From Acinetobacter calcoaceticus (GTDB taxonomy: Bacteria > Pseudomonadota > Gammaproteobacteria > Pseudomonadales > Moraxellaceae), in NCBI RefSeq assembly GCF_016508255.1, contig NZ_JADVKT010000001.1, positions 310,001 through 374,000 of the forward strand: DNA of 64,000 bases, given 5' to 3'. This document shows, piece by piece, positions 8,087 through 18,004 of this stretch. Numbering within the stretch: position 1 is the stretch's first letter; each line of letters begins with the position of its first letter. The notes under the pieces are model-generated. The model was not told where the DNA came from and did no database searches. It saw only the letters and a program-made list of their open reading frames with translations. Both the position numbers and the translations under genes were made by a program.

Positions 8087-9637
8087 TCAGGAATGTAATG
8101 TTTCAACAACCCATGTATCTTTTATGCCGCCACCTTGAGACGAATTTACGACTAAAGAGCCAGCTTGCATGGCCACTCGTGTTAGGCCACCCGGTACAAT
8201 CTCTGTACGATAAGGCGAACTTAATACAAATGGACGTAAATCAATATGACGTTCAGCCACCCCTGCAGTAGTTAAAGTTGGAACAACAGATAGGGCCAAG
8301 GTAGGTTGTGCAATGTACATATGAGGTGTGGCGATCAATTTTTTTCTAAAATCATCAATTTCACACGAACTGGCTTTAGGCCCAATTAGCATGCCGTAGC
8401 CACCCGAGCCCTGTGCTTCTTTAACGACTAATTGATCCAGATTAGAAAGTACATAATCTAGGTGTTCATCTTTACGGCACTGATAAGTAGGTACATTTTT
8501 TAGAATTGGGGTTTCATTTAAATAATATTGGATCATTTGGTCTACATAAGGATAAATAGACTTATCATCAGCCACACCTGTTCCAGGCGCATTTGCAATC
8601 ACAACATTTTTTTGCAAATAAGCAGACATAAGACCTGCTACCCCTAAAGCACTGTCTGGTCGAAATGCCAAAGGATCTAGAAAATCATCATCTAAACGGC
8701 GGTAAATTACGTCTACTTTTTGACGCCCACGAATAGTTTTGATAAAGACTTGATCATTTTCTACAAATAAATCCCGATTTGTAACCAGTGGCACATCCAT
8801 TTCACGCGCTAGAAAAGCATGCTCATAATAAGCACTGTTAAAACGTCCCGGTGTGAGTATCACGACAAAAGGTTTATCCGCAGGTGAATTCTCCTGCAAT
8901 ATTTCTTTTAAAAGTCTTGGATAATGTTCAATTCCCTGTAAATTATTGGCTGCACATAACTCAGGCATCAATTGTTGGCTAATATTTCGGCTTTCAATCA
9001 TATAAGACACGCCAGAAGGCGTTCTTAAATTATCCTCTAGTACAAAAAACTCTCCCTCACCATCACGGATAATATCAATTCCGCTAATTTGTGAATAAAT
9101 TTTACCTTTCAGAGAATGTTTAAGCATATGTGGCTGAAAAGCCTCATTCCCCATTATTTGCTCTTCGGGAATGAGTTGTTCTTTTAAAATATGTTGCCCA
9201 TGATAAATATCATCTAGGAAGTAATTTAATGCTTTAACACGCTGTGCACAGCCCGAAGCTATTTTCTCCCATTGTTTTTTTTCAATCACCCTTGGAATTA
9301 AATCAAAAGGAATTGTTCGCTCTGTACCTTCTTTATCACCGTATACGTTAAAAGTAATCCCATGATAAAGAAAATGCTGCTTTGCTTGAGCATTCAATTG
9401 TTTTAGCTCATCTAGAGTACGGATACTCAACCATTGTTCAATTTTTTTTGAAGCCGCGCCATTTGATGTTACATCATCTAGCATCTCATTAAAAAACTGT
9501 GATTTTAGCTGCTCAAATAGATTAGTTTTTACGGAAATATGTTCTAAAAAAGAGGTTGGGTTAATGAATGCTTTAGCCGTCTGCTCTTGTATAAAAAAAT
9601 CATTATCTATATGTAATTCATGCTCTTGTTCTGACAT
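8087..9637 (-). CDS. Circularly permuted ATP-grasp enzyme (COG2308)
   Basis: The 516-aa protein belongs to the permuted ATP-grasp type 2 family, predicted amide-bond ligases. Recognisable segments include a DGEGEFFVLEDNLRTPSG metal and substrate motif near residue 195, LTPGRFNSAYYEHAFLAR near 265, and a VVKEAQGSGGYGM nucleotide-binding loop near 405. The longest frame opens at a GTG at 9643, but this lies within the ribosome site GAGGTGG of ATG 9637, which I prefer. It is the first gene of the operon and is divergent from a WYL regulator across 227 bases. Confidence 0.9.
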   Translation of the reverse strand: MSEQEHELHIDNDFFIQEQTAKAFINPTSFLEHISVKTNLFEQLKSQFFNEMLDDVTSNGAASKKIEQWLSIRTLDELKQLNAQAKQHFLYHGITFNVYGDKEGTERTIPFDLIPRVIEKKQWEKIASGCAQRVKALNYFLDDIYHGQHILKEQLIPEEQIMGNEAFQPHMLKHSLKGKIYSQISGIDIIRDGEGEFFVLEDNLRTPSGVSYMIESRNISQQLMPELCAANNLQGIEHYPRLLKEILQENSPADKPFVVILTPGRFNSAYYEHAFLAREMDVPLVTNRDLFVENDQVFIKTIRGRQKVDVIYRRLDDDFLDPLAFRPDSALGVAGLMSAYLQKNVVIANAPGTGVADDKSIYPYVDQMIQYYLNETPILKNVPTYQCRKDEHLDYVLSNLDQLVVKEAQGSGGYGMLIGPKASSCEIDDFRKKLIATPHMYIAQPTLALSVVPTLTTAGVAERHIDLRPFVLSSPYRTEIVPGGLTRVAMQAGSLVVNSSQGGGIKDTWVVETLHS

Positions 9638-9864
9638 AACCACCTCGTCTTATCATTTATCTATATTTCATTTTCAAATAAGCAATTTCAGTGCCATTTA
9701 TATATCTTTAATATTTTTACGGTGTTTTGTTATAACTTTCTTCTTCCAAATCTTAACATCGATTGCAAAAGGATCTGTAAACCGAATCTGACAAACTTGC
9801 TAAATGTGTAAAGATTTTTTATTGTGTTGACACCAAAGCAATTGGATATAGATGTATTACGCTT
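9638..9864. promoter_or_regulatory. Divergent promoter region, ATP-grasp/Anbu operon and WYL regulator
   Basis: This 227-base AT-rich gap must contain the promoters of both the minus-strand four-gene operon and the plus-strand regulator. TTGTGTTGACACC near 9830 contains a TTGACA-like -35 pointing right. No convincing palindromic operator was seen. Confidence 0.5.
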
Positions 9865-10872
9865 ATGTCTGTAATAGAAAAAGAAACTTCGAATAGTTTA
9901 TATCGCCAATGGCAGATCTTGTCTCGCCTACCGACCGGTAAATGGATCGGGACACGCGAATTACAAGAAATGCTTGAACGTGAAGGTATTGATATCAGTT
10001 TAAGGACAATTCAGCGTGATTTAAATCAAATTGCTCAGCGCTTTCCAATTGAAAGTAATAAAGCCGTACCTCAGGGCTGGCGGTGGCAATCCGATGCACC
10101 CATCCAGAGCTTACCTCACATGACGAGCTCTCAAGCAGTAACATTTATGATGGTTGAAGAGCATCTTAAACACTTGCTTCCCCCAAGCCTGCTTGATGAG
10201 ATGGGTCCTTGGTTTGATTTAGCTAAACGCAGCCTATCTACACAAAACAACGTAAGACAATGGATTAATCGAGTACGCATCGTACCGGCAAGCCAACCGC
10301 TTATTCCGCCTGTAGTTGATCGAAATGCTCAACAAGCAATTTATGAAGGTCTACTCCAAGACAAACAAATAGAATGTATTTATCGAGCGCGAGTTAATCA
10401 AGGTGAAGATAAAACTTATATTTTAAATCCATTGGCTTTGGTACAAAAAGGTGCAGTAATTTATTTAATTTGCACACGACATGACAAAACCGAAGTTCAA
10501 ACATTTGCCTTGCACCGTTTTAAATCAGCAAAAGTACTCGATAGTCGAGCCCTACACCCTGTCAACTTTGATATTGATCATTATATCGATTCAGGTGCTT
10601 TAGGCTTTAGAGTGGACTACAAACAGCCAACTGAATCAATCCAACTCACATTAACTATGACAGAGCAAACTGCTAGAACTTTCTATGAAAGTCAGTTAAG
10701 CAAGGACCAAACTATAGTTCCACTTGAAGAAAATATCGTCGAAGTTACAGCAACCGTACCTTTTACATCTCAATTAGTATGGTGGCTACGTAGTTTTGGT
10801 AAGAAATTACTGCATATCGAGCCCATTCAAGTACACAATGCTGTACGAGAAATTGAATCTGAGAGTAAATAG
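9865..10872 (+). CDS. WYL-domain transcriptional regulator
   Basis: The 335-aa protein has an N-terminal helix-turn-helix of the DeoR type (about residues 12-65, including the segment GIDISLRTIQRDLNQIA). It then has a C-terminal WYL domain around 165-240 (LALVQKGAVIYLICTR and FALHRFKSA) and a WCX-like tail. WYL regulators sense ligands, often nucleic acids or nucleotides, and commonly control defence or DNA-repair genes. Its divergent position suggests that it controls the Anbu operon. That link is inference. The ATG at 9865 has no good ribosome site, so the transcript may be nearly leaderless. Confidence 0.88.
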   Translation: MSVIEKETSNSLYRQWQILSRLPTGKWIGTRELQEMLEREGIDISLRTIQRDLNQIAQRFPIESNKAVPQGWRWQSDAPIQSLPHMTSSQAVTFMMVEEHLKHLLPPSLLDEMGPWFDLAKRSLSTQNNVRQWINRVRIVPASQPLIPPVVDRNAQQAIYEGLLQDKQIECIYRARVNQGEDKTYILNPLALVQKGAVIYLICTRHDKTEVQTFALHRFKSAKVLDSRALHPVNFDIDHYIDSGALGFRVDYKQPTESIQLTLTMTEQTARTFYESQLSKDQTIVPLEENIVEVTATVPFTSQLVWWLRSFGKKLLHIEPIQVHNAVREIESESK

Positions 10873-10880
10873 ATATAAAA

Positions 10881-10910
10881 AAGAGAACCATAAGGTTCTC
10901 TTTAGATTTT
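10881..10910 (+). terminator. Terminator after the WYL regulator
   Basis: AAGAGAACC (10881-10889) pairs with GGTTCTCTT (10894-10902) over an ATAA loop, followed by TAGATTTTG. The stem is strong and the T-run moderate. Confidence 0.75.
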
Positions 10911-11205
10911 GAATTATAATTTTCTTAATTTTATATTGGCTCTTATATTTATACTTACCTTCAGATCAATGTGTTCTCCCCCCAAAACTGATCTGCTCTT
11001 TCTTTTGCGCTATTTTAAACATGAGCACTGGCATGCCATTGCATCTCTATTGTAGAGAATTGATTTCATTGTCATAGTTAAAGCCCTCTTTGTTTGAACG
11101 TGAATTCAATATAACTAGCTACTCAAAATATGTGAAATAAGAAAAAAAGGAAGCAAAATCTATTTTCTTCCTTAGGAAGTTTCCATATATTTTTTGAACA
11201 GAAAA
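10903..11205. other. Intergenic spacer with one hairpin, otherwise empty
   Basis: About 300 bases separate two convergent terminators. I see no reading frame with a plausible start. An imperfect 12-bp hairpin (11147-11173, AAGGAAG-c-AAAAT against ATTTTCTTCCTT) is the only structure noted. Its role is unknown. Confidence 0.4.
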
Positions 11206-11232
11206 TAAAAAAGCCCAGTATTAACTGGGCTT
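11205..11232 (-). terminator. Terminator of mnmG
   Basis: AAGCCCAGT/ACTGGGCTT (11211-11219/11224-11232) has a 4-base loop. On the minus strand it is followed by a long T-run, read from the A-run at 11204-11210. Confidence 0.9.
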
Positions 11233-11248
11233 TTTCACATTTAAGAGA

Positions 11249-13129
11249 TTAAGCTGTTTTCTTAATCATATTGTTTTTACGAATTGTGATCATTACAAGC
11301 TGTACAGCTGCTGGTGTAACACCAGGAATACGGCTCGCTTGAGCTAATGTTTCCGGAAGAACTGTTTTTAACTTTTGAGTAATTTCACGTGATAAACCCG
11401 ACACTACATCATAATTAAAATCAGTAGGGATTTTGGTTTCTTCAAGACGTTTTAACTGTGCCACATCTTCATGCTGACGGTTAATATAACCTTCATATTT
11501 CACAGCAATCTCGATTTGCTCACCAACTTGTTCAGAAACTTCAGAACCCGTAAGTTCCGCAATTTGACCAAAGTTAATATTAGGGCGTTTAAGCAAATCA
11601 ATCGCACTACATTCTTTACTTAAGTCAGCACCCGTCATCTCAACGAACTTTTTGCCCATAGGGTTATTCGGTGCGGCCCATAAATGCTGTAGACGAGAAG
11701 TTTCACGCTCAACCGCTTCCATTTTTTCACAATAAGCGGCCCAACGTACATCATCAACCAAACCAAGTTCACGACCAACAGTTGTTAATCGTTGATCTGC
11801 GTTATCTTCACGTAACATCAAACGATATTCCGCACGTGACGTAAACATACGGTATGGTTCTTTAGTACCTAAAGTGATGAGGTCATCAACCAATACACCC
11901 ATGTAAGCTTGGTCACGCTTAGGTGTCCACTCTTCTTGCTCCCACGCACGGCGTGCAGCATTTAAACCTGCAAGTAAACCTTGGGCACCAGCTTCTTCAT
12001 AACCGGTTGTACCATTAATTTGTCCTGCGAAATACAGGCCATTAATCGCTTTGGTTTCAAGCGTGAATTTCAAAGCTTGCGGGTTGAAATAGTCATATTC
12101 AATTGCATAACCTGGACGCAAGATATGAGCATTTTCCATACCACGAATTGAGCGTACAAGTTCAAACTGCACATCAAACGGTAAAGAAGTCGAAATACCA
12201 TTTGGATAAAGCTCGTGTGTATCTAAACCTTCTGGTTCCAAGAATACTTGATGTGAATCTTTATCAGCGAAACGGTGAATTTTATCTTCAATTGATGGGC
12301 AATAACGTGGACCTACACCCTCAATAACACCGGTATACATTGGTGAACGGTCTAAACCACCACGAATAATGTCATGGGTTTTTTCATTTGTATGCGTGAT
12401 ATAACAATTTACTTGTTCAGGGTGCATAGAGGCATCACCCATAAATGACATGACCGGAGACGGGAAATCACCAGGCTGCGGAATCATCACCGAAAAGTCA
12501 ACCGAACGCGCATCAATACGTGGTGGTGTACCCGTTTTTAAACGACCTACCGGTAATTTCAATTCGCGTAAACGCTGAGCAAGTGCAATTGAAGGAGGAT
12601 CGCCTGCACGACCACCACTCGATTTTTCTAAACCAACGTGGATAACACCACCTAGGAATGTACCCGTAGTCAACACAACTGTTTTAGCGTCAAAACGGAT
12701 ACCCATTTGAGTAACAACACCTTTAACGGTATCGCCTTCAACAATCAGGTCATCAGCCGCTTGCTGGAAAATATCAAGGTTTGCTTGATTTTCTAAAGTA
12801 TCGCGAATAGCAGCTTTATAACGAACACGGTCAGCCTGAGCACGTGTTGCACGCACTGCAGCACCTTTACGTGAATTTAGAATACGGAACTGAATACCAC
12901 CTTTATCGGCAGCTAAAGCCATTGCACCGCCAAGCGCATCAATTTCACGTACTAAATGTGACTTACCAATACCACCGATTGCTGGGTTACAACTCATTTG
13001 GCCCAAAGTCTCAATGTTATGGGTCAAAAGCAAAGTCTGTCGTCCCATACGCGCAGCAGCGAGAGCCGCTTCCGTACCTGCGTGACCGCCACCAATAACG
13101 ATAACATCATAAACTTTAGGGTAGTGCAT
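11249..13129 (-). CDS. mnmG: tRNA uridine-5-carboxymethylaminomethyl modification enzyme, FAD subunit
   Basis: MnmG (GidA) acts with MnmE to modify U34 in the wobble position of certain tRNAs. The 626-aa protein has the N-terminal Rossmann FAD site [10 protein letters not shown] (from residue 13). It also has the [12 protein letters not shown] motif, a second conserved block around [21 protein letters not shown], and the helical C-terminal MnmE-binding domain. The length is normal. It stands alone, with its own terminator. Confidence 0.97.
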   Translation of the reverse strand: MHYPKVYDVIVIGGGHAGTEAALAAARMGRQTLLLTHNIETLGQMSCNPAIGGIGKSHLVREIDALGGAMALAADKGGIQFRILNSRKGAAVRATRAQADRVRYKAAIRDTLENQANLDIFQQAADDLIVEGDTVKGVVTQMGIRFDAKTVVLTTGTFLGGVIHVGLEKSSGGRAGDPPSIALAQRLRELKLPVGRLKTGTPPRIDARSVDFSVMIPQPGDFPSPVMSFMGDASMHPEQVNCYITHTNEKTHDIIRGGLDRSPMYTGVIEGVGPRYCPSIEDKIHRFADKDSHQVFLEPEGLDTHELYPNGISTSLPFDVQFELVRSIRGMENAHILRPGYAIEYDYFNPQALKFTLETKAINGLYFAGQINGTTGYEEAGAQGLLAGLNAARRAWEQEEWTPKRDQAYMGVLVDDLITLGTKEPYRMFTSRAEYRLMLREDNADQRLTTVGRELGLVDDVRWAAYCEKMEAVERETSRLQHLWAAPNNPMGKKFVEMTGADLSKECSAIDLLKRPNINFGQIAELTGSEVSEQVGEQIEIAVKYEGYINRQHEDVAQLKRLEETKIPTDFNYDVVSGLSREITQKLKTVLPETLAQASRIPGVTPAAVQLVMITIRKNNMIKKTA

Positions 13130-13361
13130 GAGTACAAAAACACCAGAAAAAAAAGACAGAACATTATAGCAAAATTATCTGCTTATTGATGTACATAATT
13201 ACAAAATTGTCGACACATGATTTACGCTACGCCACATGTTTTGACAATTTGTTTCATGAATTCAATACAAAGTGAATGTTTTTTAATTTTTTTCATTTTA
13301 GAATAAAAAACGTACAGTACTTCTATCACTTTAGAATTAACGCAACAAGAAGGAACACAAA

Positions 13362-13655
13362 ATGAAAACGACCATGTTAAAAATCTTAACCGCTTCTCTC
13401 CTTTGTTTTTCAGGCGTAACGTTGACCCACGCTGCGACTAATCATACTGCTAAATCGACTCATATGGCTAAATCAAGCAAAACAGCTCATCATGCTGCTG
13501 AGTCAAGCAAATCAGAGATGCAAAAACAGCTAAGAGCTTGTGCTAAAAAACGTCAGGGTGAATGGGTTTCTTACAGTCATAATGGCGCAACCTTTAATGG
13601 TACTTGCCAACCAAACGAAAATGGTAAACTACAATTTAAAGCTCCTGCTCCTTAA
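13362..13655 (+). CDS. Small secreted hypothetical protein
   Basis: The 97-aa protein has a clear Sec signal peptide (cleavage predicted after THA, near residue 24). A low-complexity stretch rich in Ser, Lys, His and Ala follows. The C-terminal module has two cysteines (CAKKRQGEW...NGTC) that could form a disulfide in the periplasm. An AAGGA ribosome site precedes the ATG and a terminator pair follows, so it is a single-gene unit. I do not recognise a family. It looks like a lineage-specific periplasmic protein. Confidence 0.75.
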   Translation: MKTTMLKILTASLLCFSGVTLTHAATNHTAKSTHMAKSSKTAHHAAESSKSEMQKQLRACAKKRQGEWVSYSHNGATFNGTCQPNENGKLQFKAPAP

Positions 13656-13670
13656 TAAAACTCTAGCTTA

Positions 13671-13698
13671 AGGAAAAAGAAATCCATTTCTTTTTCCT
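13671..13698 (+). terminator. AT-rich hairpin after the small secreted protein
   Basis: A perfect 13-bp inverted repeat (13671-13683/13686-13698, AGGAAAAAGAAAT and its complement) has a 2-base centre. It is probably a transcription terminator. Confidence 0.55.
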
Positions 13699-13723
13699 AT
13701 ACTACATCATAATTTTTAAGAGA

Positions 13724-13755
13724 CGGTCCATTAAAGATGGGCCGCTTTCTTTTTT
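13724..13755 (+). terminator. Second terminator upstream of prmA
   Basis: CGGTCCAT/ATGGGCCG (13724-13731/13737-13744) forms 8 pairs, one of them G-T, followed by CTTTCTTTTTT. Confidence 0.75.
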
Positions 13756-13810
13756 AAAACTCTTTAGTCCGCTACAATAGACCTTTAAATAAAATTTTTA
13801 GGTCCTTTTC

Positions 13811-14716
13811 GTGAAGTGGTTACAAATACACATTACCGTTGATCAACAACAAGTTGAGTTCACAGAAACACTTTTAATGTCTCTAGGTGCGGTAAGCGTA
13901 ACTCTGGATGATGCTGAAGATCAGGCTTTACTTGAACCATTACCAGGTGAAACACCTTTATGGAATAAAGTAATTGTGACAGGTATCTATCAACAAGACG
14001 AACAAGAACCAATTGATGTTGACACTTTAGAAGCTTTCTTAAAAGCTCAACTTCCAGACGCCCCTATACGCCATGAAGAACTTGAAGATCAGGTATGGGA
14101 ACGCGCATGGATGGATTATTACGAGCCAATTCAAATTGGGGAAAAGTTCTGGATCGTGCCTGAATGGCTAGAGCCACCAGAAGCTGATGCAACTAATATT
14201 AAGTTAGACCCAGGTCTTGCGTTTGGCACAGGTAACCATGCCAGTACATTCTTATGTTTACAATGGCTAGGTAAAACTAACGTTAAAGATAAGATCGTCA
14301 TTGATTATGGTTGTGGTTCAGGCATTTTAGGTGTAGCAGCTTTATTATTAGGTGCTAAAAAAGTATATGCCACTGATATTGACCCTCAGGCTGTTTTAGC
14401 AACAAAACAAAATGCTGAGCTTAATGGCGTATTAGATCGACTATATGTAGGTCTTCCTGAAGAATTTGATCAAGAATTTAAACCTCAACAGGCTGATGTT
14501 TTAGTTGCAAATATCTTAGCGGGTCCACTAATGGCACTTGCGCCAGAGTTTGCAAATTTGCTTAAATCTGAGGGAGAGTTCGCACTTGCAGGTGTAATTG
14601 AAGAGCAAGTTACTGATGTTTCACGTGTTTATTCTGAATTTTTTGATATATTAGATGTCGAAAAACGCGAAGAAAATTGGTGTCGCATTTCAGGAAAACG
14701 TAAAACAATAAATTGA
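13811..14716 (+). CDS. prmA: Ribosomal protein L11 methyltransferase
   Basis: PrmA uses S-adenosylmethionine to trimethylate L11 of the large ribosomal subunit. The 301-aa protein has the N-terminal substrate-recognition domain ([16 protein letters not shown]) and the class I methyltransferase core. The SAM motif is [16 protein letters not shown] near residue 165, and NILAGPL, the NPPY-equivalent motif, lies near 237. The start is a GTG at 13811 behind AGGTCC. The zinc-ribbon gene follows by 13 bases. Confidence 0.95.
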   Translation: MKWLQIHITVDQQQVEFTETLLMSLGAVSVTLDDAEDQALLEPLPGETPLWNKVIVTGIYQQDEQEPIDVDTLEAFLKAQLPDAPIRHEELEDQVWERAWMDYYEPIQIGEKFWIVPEWLEPPEADATNIKLDPGLAFGTGNHASTFLCLQWLGKTNVKDKIVIDYGCGSGILGVAALLLGAKKVYATDIDPQAVLATKQNAELNGVLDRLYVGLPEEFDQEFKPQQADVLVANILAGPLMALAPEFANLLKSEGEFALAGVIEEQVTDVSRVYSEFFDILDVEKREENWCRISGKRKTIN

Positions 14717-14729
14717 GATTTCTTAACTC

Positions 14730-15575
14730 ATGAATGAAAAACAAACCCGCTGCCCTAAGTGTTTAACAGTCTATAAAGTATCTCTTACTCAATTAACTGT
14801 TGCTCAGGGTATGGTTTGTTGCCCTAAATGTGATTCGAACTTTAATGCACTCACCCATCTGATTAATATTGAACAGCCTGTTATGGCCAACTCATCTACA
14901 TTAGTCAACGGTTCAATGCAAACGAGATATATGACACATTCTCACGTGTTAGATATCTTTGATCAAAAAGTTGAGAATTCAAATATTGATCTTTTAACCT
15001 ACCTCAACAACTTAAATTATTTTCATAACGAAGCTATTAACGCTCTACCAAATCTTAATTTAGCTGAACAAACATCCTCACAGGAACAAGACAATAATAA
15101 AAAACATAGTTGGCTGTACTATACGCTCTGGAGCTCTGCTAACCTTATTTTGATTTTAGTTTTTACTTTTCAAATTCTCTGGTTTAATCCTAAACTCATG
15201 CATGCTAGCCCAACCGTAAGCCATGCATTTAATTATGTTTGCCAAATACTGCACTGCAATAAGTCAACAGAACAATATCAACTTATTTATATAGAAAAGT
15301 TAAAACTCCGCAAAGTGGACACAAGTCATACACAATTCTCAGGCATATTGATTAATCAGAATGATAAAAGTATTGAGCTTCCCAATCTAAAGTTGAGCTT
15401 TGCAATAGAGTCCAACAAAACAGAGGAAATGATATTAACTCCTCAACAATATCTCGTTGAAAACTTACAAGGTATTCAGCGCATCCCCTCTAACACTCCA
15501 TTCCGATTCCAATTTGAGCTAAACAAAAGCAAAAAAAGCCTAGTAAATTATCGATTAGAAATTGTCCACCCCTAA
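14730..15575 (+). CDS. Zinc-ribbon membrane protein with DUF3426 domain
   Basis: The 281-aa protein starts with an MJ0042-type zinc finger, two CPxC knuckles at C8/C11 and C31/C34. A roughly 90-residue polar linker follows, then one transmembrane helix (about 129-152) and a C-terminal beta-rich DUF3426 region. The N-terminus with its zinc finger is expected in the cytoplasm and the C-terminal domain in the periplasm. Its function is not established. It follows prmA by 13 bases, a common linkage in gamma-proteobacteria, and precedes fis. Confidence 0.85.
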   Translation: MNEKQTRCPKCLTVYKVSLTQLTVAQGMVCCPKCDSNFNALTHLINIEQPVMANSSTLVNGSMQTRYMTHSHVLDIFDQKVENSNIDLLTYLNNLNYFHNEAINALPNLNLAEQTSSQEQDNNKKHSWLYYTLWSSANLILILVFTFQILWFNPKLMHASPTVSHAFNYVCQILHCNKSTEQYQLIYIEKLKLRKVDTSHTQFSGILINQNDKSIELPNLKLSFAIESNKTEEMILTPQQYLVENLQGIQRIPSNTPFRFQFELNKSKKSLVNYRLEIVHP

Positions 15576-15619
15576 AATGTAAAAAAAGTGAAAAAAAAAT
15601 AAAAAAAAATGCAGTTAAT

Positions 15620-15650
15620 TTGCTCACTTTTTCCTAGACAATGGTATGAT
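15620..15650 (+). promoter_or_regulatory. Putative fis promoter with GC-rich discriminator
   Basis: TATGAT (15645-15650) is followed by ACGCGCC, a GC-rich discriminator of the sort found at stringently controlled promoters such as those of fis and stable RNA. The upstream -35 is weak (TTGCTC with 19-base spacing). A long A-rich tract (15581-15609) lies further upstream and could act as an UP-element-like sequence. Confidence 0.5.
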
Positions 15651-15654
15651 ACGC

Positions 15655-15950
15655 GCCACGAAAGCTTTGACTCATATACTCCTCGCTCTCAATCCAAAAA
15701 AAATACTGTTAAGCATGTGTGCTTTTCTACTTAAGCACATAGCCTAACTTTTTTTGTTTTTGAGGGGGCTGTAACAAATATTTAATTATTGTTACGCTTA
15801 TTTTTTACTCAATACGAAGATTTATGGCAAGCTAATTGTTCTTATGTTTTAGAGTCACTGTTTTAGGATCTAAAACAGGACTCCGTATTTTTAGACCACA
15901 TTTATATACTACTTTACCCAAGCTAGTATTTGATTTTCGGATTAACTCGC
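15655..15950 (+). ncRNA. Long structured fis leader (or independent small RNA)
   Basis: Nearly 300 bases lie between the putative promoter and the fis ATG without a credible gene. Two stems are visible: TGTGCTT/AAGCACA (about 15717-15740), and a very stable hairpin at 15852-15883 (GAGTC-a-CTGTTTTAG / CTAAAACAG-GACTC, 14 pairs with one bulge) followed by CGTATTTTTA. The second could be an attenuator or the 3' end of a separate RNA of about 230 bases. I do not recognise a known RNA family. Confidence 0.35.
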
Positions 15951-16220
15951 ATGAATAGCAAATCTCCTATTTTTACTGCACAATCTGATGTTGCTCTTCG
16001 CATCCATGTTGATCGCGCAGTTCGCCATTATTTTGCACAATTGCAAGGTGAGCAACCATCTCAGGTATATGACATGGTGCTAGCAGAAATGGAGAAACCT
16101 CTTTTATCTGTAGTTCTTGAATATACACGTGGTAATCAAACCCGTGCTGCAGAGATTCTTGGACTCAACCGTGGCACTTTACGCAAAAAGTTAAAAGCTC
16201 ACGGTTTAATGAGTGAATAA
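15951..16220 (+). CDS. fis: DNA-binding protein Fis
   Basis: This nucleoid-associated, dimeric DNA-bending protein activates stable RNA promoters and assists site-specific recombination. The 89-aa protein has the C-terminal helix-turn-helix [21 protein letters not shown], the hallmark of Fis and NtrC-type domains. The frame extends up to a TTG at 15930, but ATG 15951 gives the normal Fis length. Unlike in enterobacteria, no dusB gene lies upstream. Confidence 0.93.
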   Translation: MNSKSPIFTAQSDVALRIHVDRAVRHYFAQLQGEQPSQVYDMVLAEMEKPLLSVVLEYTRGNQTRAAEILGLNRGTLRKKLKAHGLMSE

Positions 16221-16228
16221 ATGATAAA

Positions 16229-16256
16229 ATGCTCACGACTTCGTGGGCATTTTTTT
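16229..16256 (+). terminator. Terminator after fis
   Basis: ATGCTCACG/CGTGGGCAT (16229-16237/16242-16250) has an ACTT loop and one G-T pair, followed by six Ts. Confidence 0.85.
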
Positions 16257-16305
16257 ATGCTTATTGGTTTTAATCCGTAGACTTGAAATTGTTGAATTAA
16301 ACATC

Positions 16306-17880
16306 ATGACTATTAAACGTGCTTTGATTTCTGTATCTGATAAGACAGGAATTGTCGAATTTGCTCAAAACCTTGCAGCTTTAGGGGTAGAACTATTATC
16401 TACAGGCGGCACATACAAGTTGCTTAAAGATAATAATATCGCAGTTGTTGAAGTATCTGAACATACTGGCTTCCCTGAAATGATGGATGGTCGTGTTAAG
16501 ACATTACATCCAAAAATTCATGGCGGTATCCTTGCTCGTCGCGGTTTAGACGAAGCAGTAATGAAAGAACACAACATCGATCCGATTGATCTTGTTGTTG
16601 TAAACCTTTATCCATTTGCTGCAACAGTTGCAAACCCTGACTGTACTCTTCCTGATGCAATCGAAAATATCGACATCGGCGGTCCTACAATGGTTCGTGC
16701 TGCTGCTAAAAACCATGCTTCAGTAGGTATTGTAGTAAATGCTTCAGATTACGACACTGTAATCAATGAATTAAAAACTGCTGGTTCACTTTCTTATGAA
16801 ACACGTTTTGATTTAGCTGTTAAAGCATTTGAACACACTGCTCAATATGATGGCATGATCGCTTCTTACTTAGGCGCTCGCGTTGGCAAGACCGAAGGCG
16901 AAGCTGATTTATTCCCTCGCACGTTCAATACTCAATTGAACAAAGCACAAGATCTACGTTACGGTGAAAACCCACACCAATCTGCTGCATTTTATGTAGA
17001 GGCAAATGCAAAAGAAGCTTCTGTTTCTACTGCTAAACAGTTACAAGGCAAAGAATTGTCTTATAACAACATTGCAGATACAGATGCCGCACTTGAATGT
17101 GTTAAATCATTTGCAAAACCTGCTTGTGTAATTGTAAAACATGCTAACCCTTGCGGCGTAGCTGTTTCTTTAGACGGCATTAAAGCTGCTTATGATTTAG
17201 CTTATGCAACAGACCCAGAATCTGCTTTCGGCGGTATTATTGCATTTAACCGTGAGTTAGATGTGGCAACTGCTCAAGCAATTGTAGAACGTCAATTCGT
17301 TGAAGTCATTATTGCTCCAAGTATTGCTGATGGCGTGCTTGAAGTGACTGGCGCTAAGAAAAATGTCCGTGTTTTAGTATGTGGCGAATTACCTGCGATT
17401 GACGCACGTGCCCCACAACTTGACTATAAACGCGTTAATGGTGGCTTACTTGTTCAAGATCAAGACTTGGGCATGGTCACTAAAGATGATCTTAAAGTAG
17501 TTACCAAAATTGCACCAACTGAACAAGAAATTGATGACCTCATCTTTGCTTGGAAAGTTGCGAAATATGTAAAATCAAATGCAATTGTTTATGCAAAAAA
17601 CCGCCAAACTATTGGTGTAGGTGCAGGTCAAATGAGCCGTGTTAACTCAGCTCGTATTGCTGCCATTAAAGCTGAACATGCTGGTTTGGTTGTTGAAGGC
17701 GCTGTAATGGCATCTGATGCATTCTTCCCATTCCGTGACGGTATTGATAATGCTGCTAAAGCTGGCATTAAATGCATTATTCAACCAGGCGGTTCTATGC
17801 GTGATGAAGAAGTAATCGCAGCAGCTAATGAAGCTGGTATTGCAATGGTCTTCACTGGTATGCGCCATTTCCGCCACTAA
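16306..17880 (+). CDS. purH: Bifunctional AICAR transformylase / IMP cyclohydrolase
   Basis: PurH catalyses the last two steps of de novo IMP synthesis. The 524-aa protein has the N-terminal cyclohydrolase domain ([20 protein letters not shown] and the conserved STGGTYKLL). The C-terminal transformylase domain contains the KHANPCGVA motif near residue 270. The frame opens 63 bases earlier within the fis terminator, but ATG 16306 starts exactly at the family N-terminus. purD follows after a terminator, so the two are neighbours but not necessarily one transcript. Confidence 0.97.
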   Translation: MTIKRALISVSDKTGIVEFAQNLAALGVELLSTGGTYKLLKDNNIAVVEVSEHTGFPEMMDGRVKTLHPKIHGGILARRGLDEAVMKEHNIDPIDLVVVNLYPFAATVANPDCTLPDAIENIDIGGPTMVRAAAKNHASVGIVVNASDYDTVINELKTAGSLSYETRFDLAVKAFEHTAQYDGMIASYLGARVGKTEGEADLFPRTFNTQLNKAQDLRYGENPHQSAAFYVEANAKEASVSTAKQLQGKELSYNNIADTDAALECVKSFAKPACVIVKHANPCGVAVSLDGIKAAYDLAYATDPESAFGGIIAFNRELDVATAQAIVERQFVEVIIAPSIADGVLEVTGAKKNVRVLVCGELPAIDARAPQLDYKRVNGGLLVQDQDLGMVTKDDLKVVTKIAPTEQEIDDLIFAWKVAKYVKSNAIVYAKNRQTIGVGAGQMSRVNSARIAAIKAEHAGLVVEGAVMASDAFFPFRDGIDNAAKAGIKCIIQPGGSMRDEEVIAAANEAGIAMVFTGMRHFRH

Positions 17881-17899
17881 TTTAAATTTAGTCCTCCCT

Positions 17900-17928
17900 A
17901 ACCCTCCTTTCATTCAGGAGGGTTTTCC
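17900..17928 (+). terminator. Terminator after purH
   Basis: AACCCTCCT/AGGAGGGTT (17900-17908/17916-17924) has a 7-base loop. The downstream T-run is short. Confidence 0.75.
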
Positions 17929-18004
17929 ACAACAATGGAGCTAACTCTCCACCTTGAGGGATAGAGGGGGATGAAAAGGATTAAAGTTAAGGAACAAATT
18001 AAAA

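Noticed and set aside
13204..13250. Inverted repeat AAATTGTC...GACAATTT before the small secreted protein gene
   Set aside because: The arms are short with a 31-base gap and AT-rich composition. It contains a TTGACA that may be a -35 box, but no good -10 fits, so it was not listed as a site.
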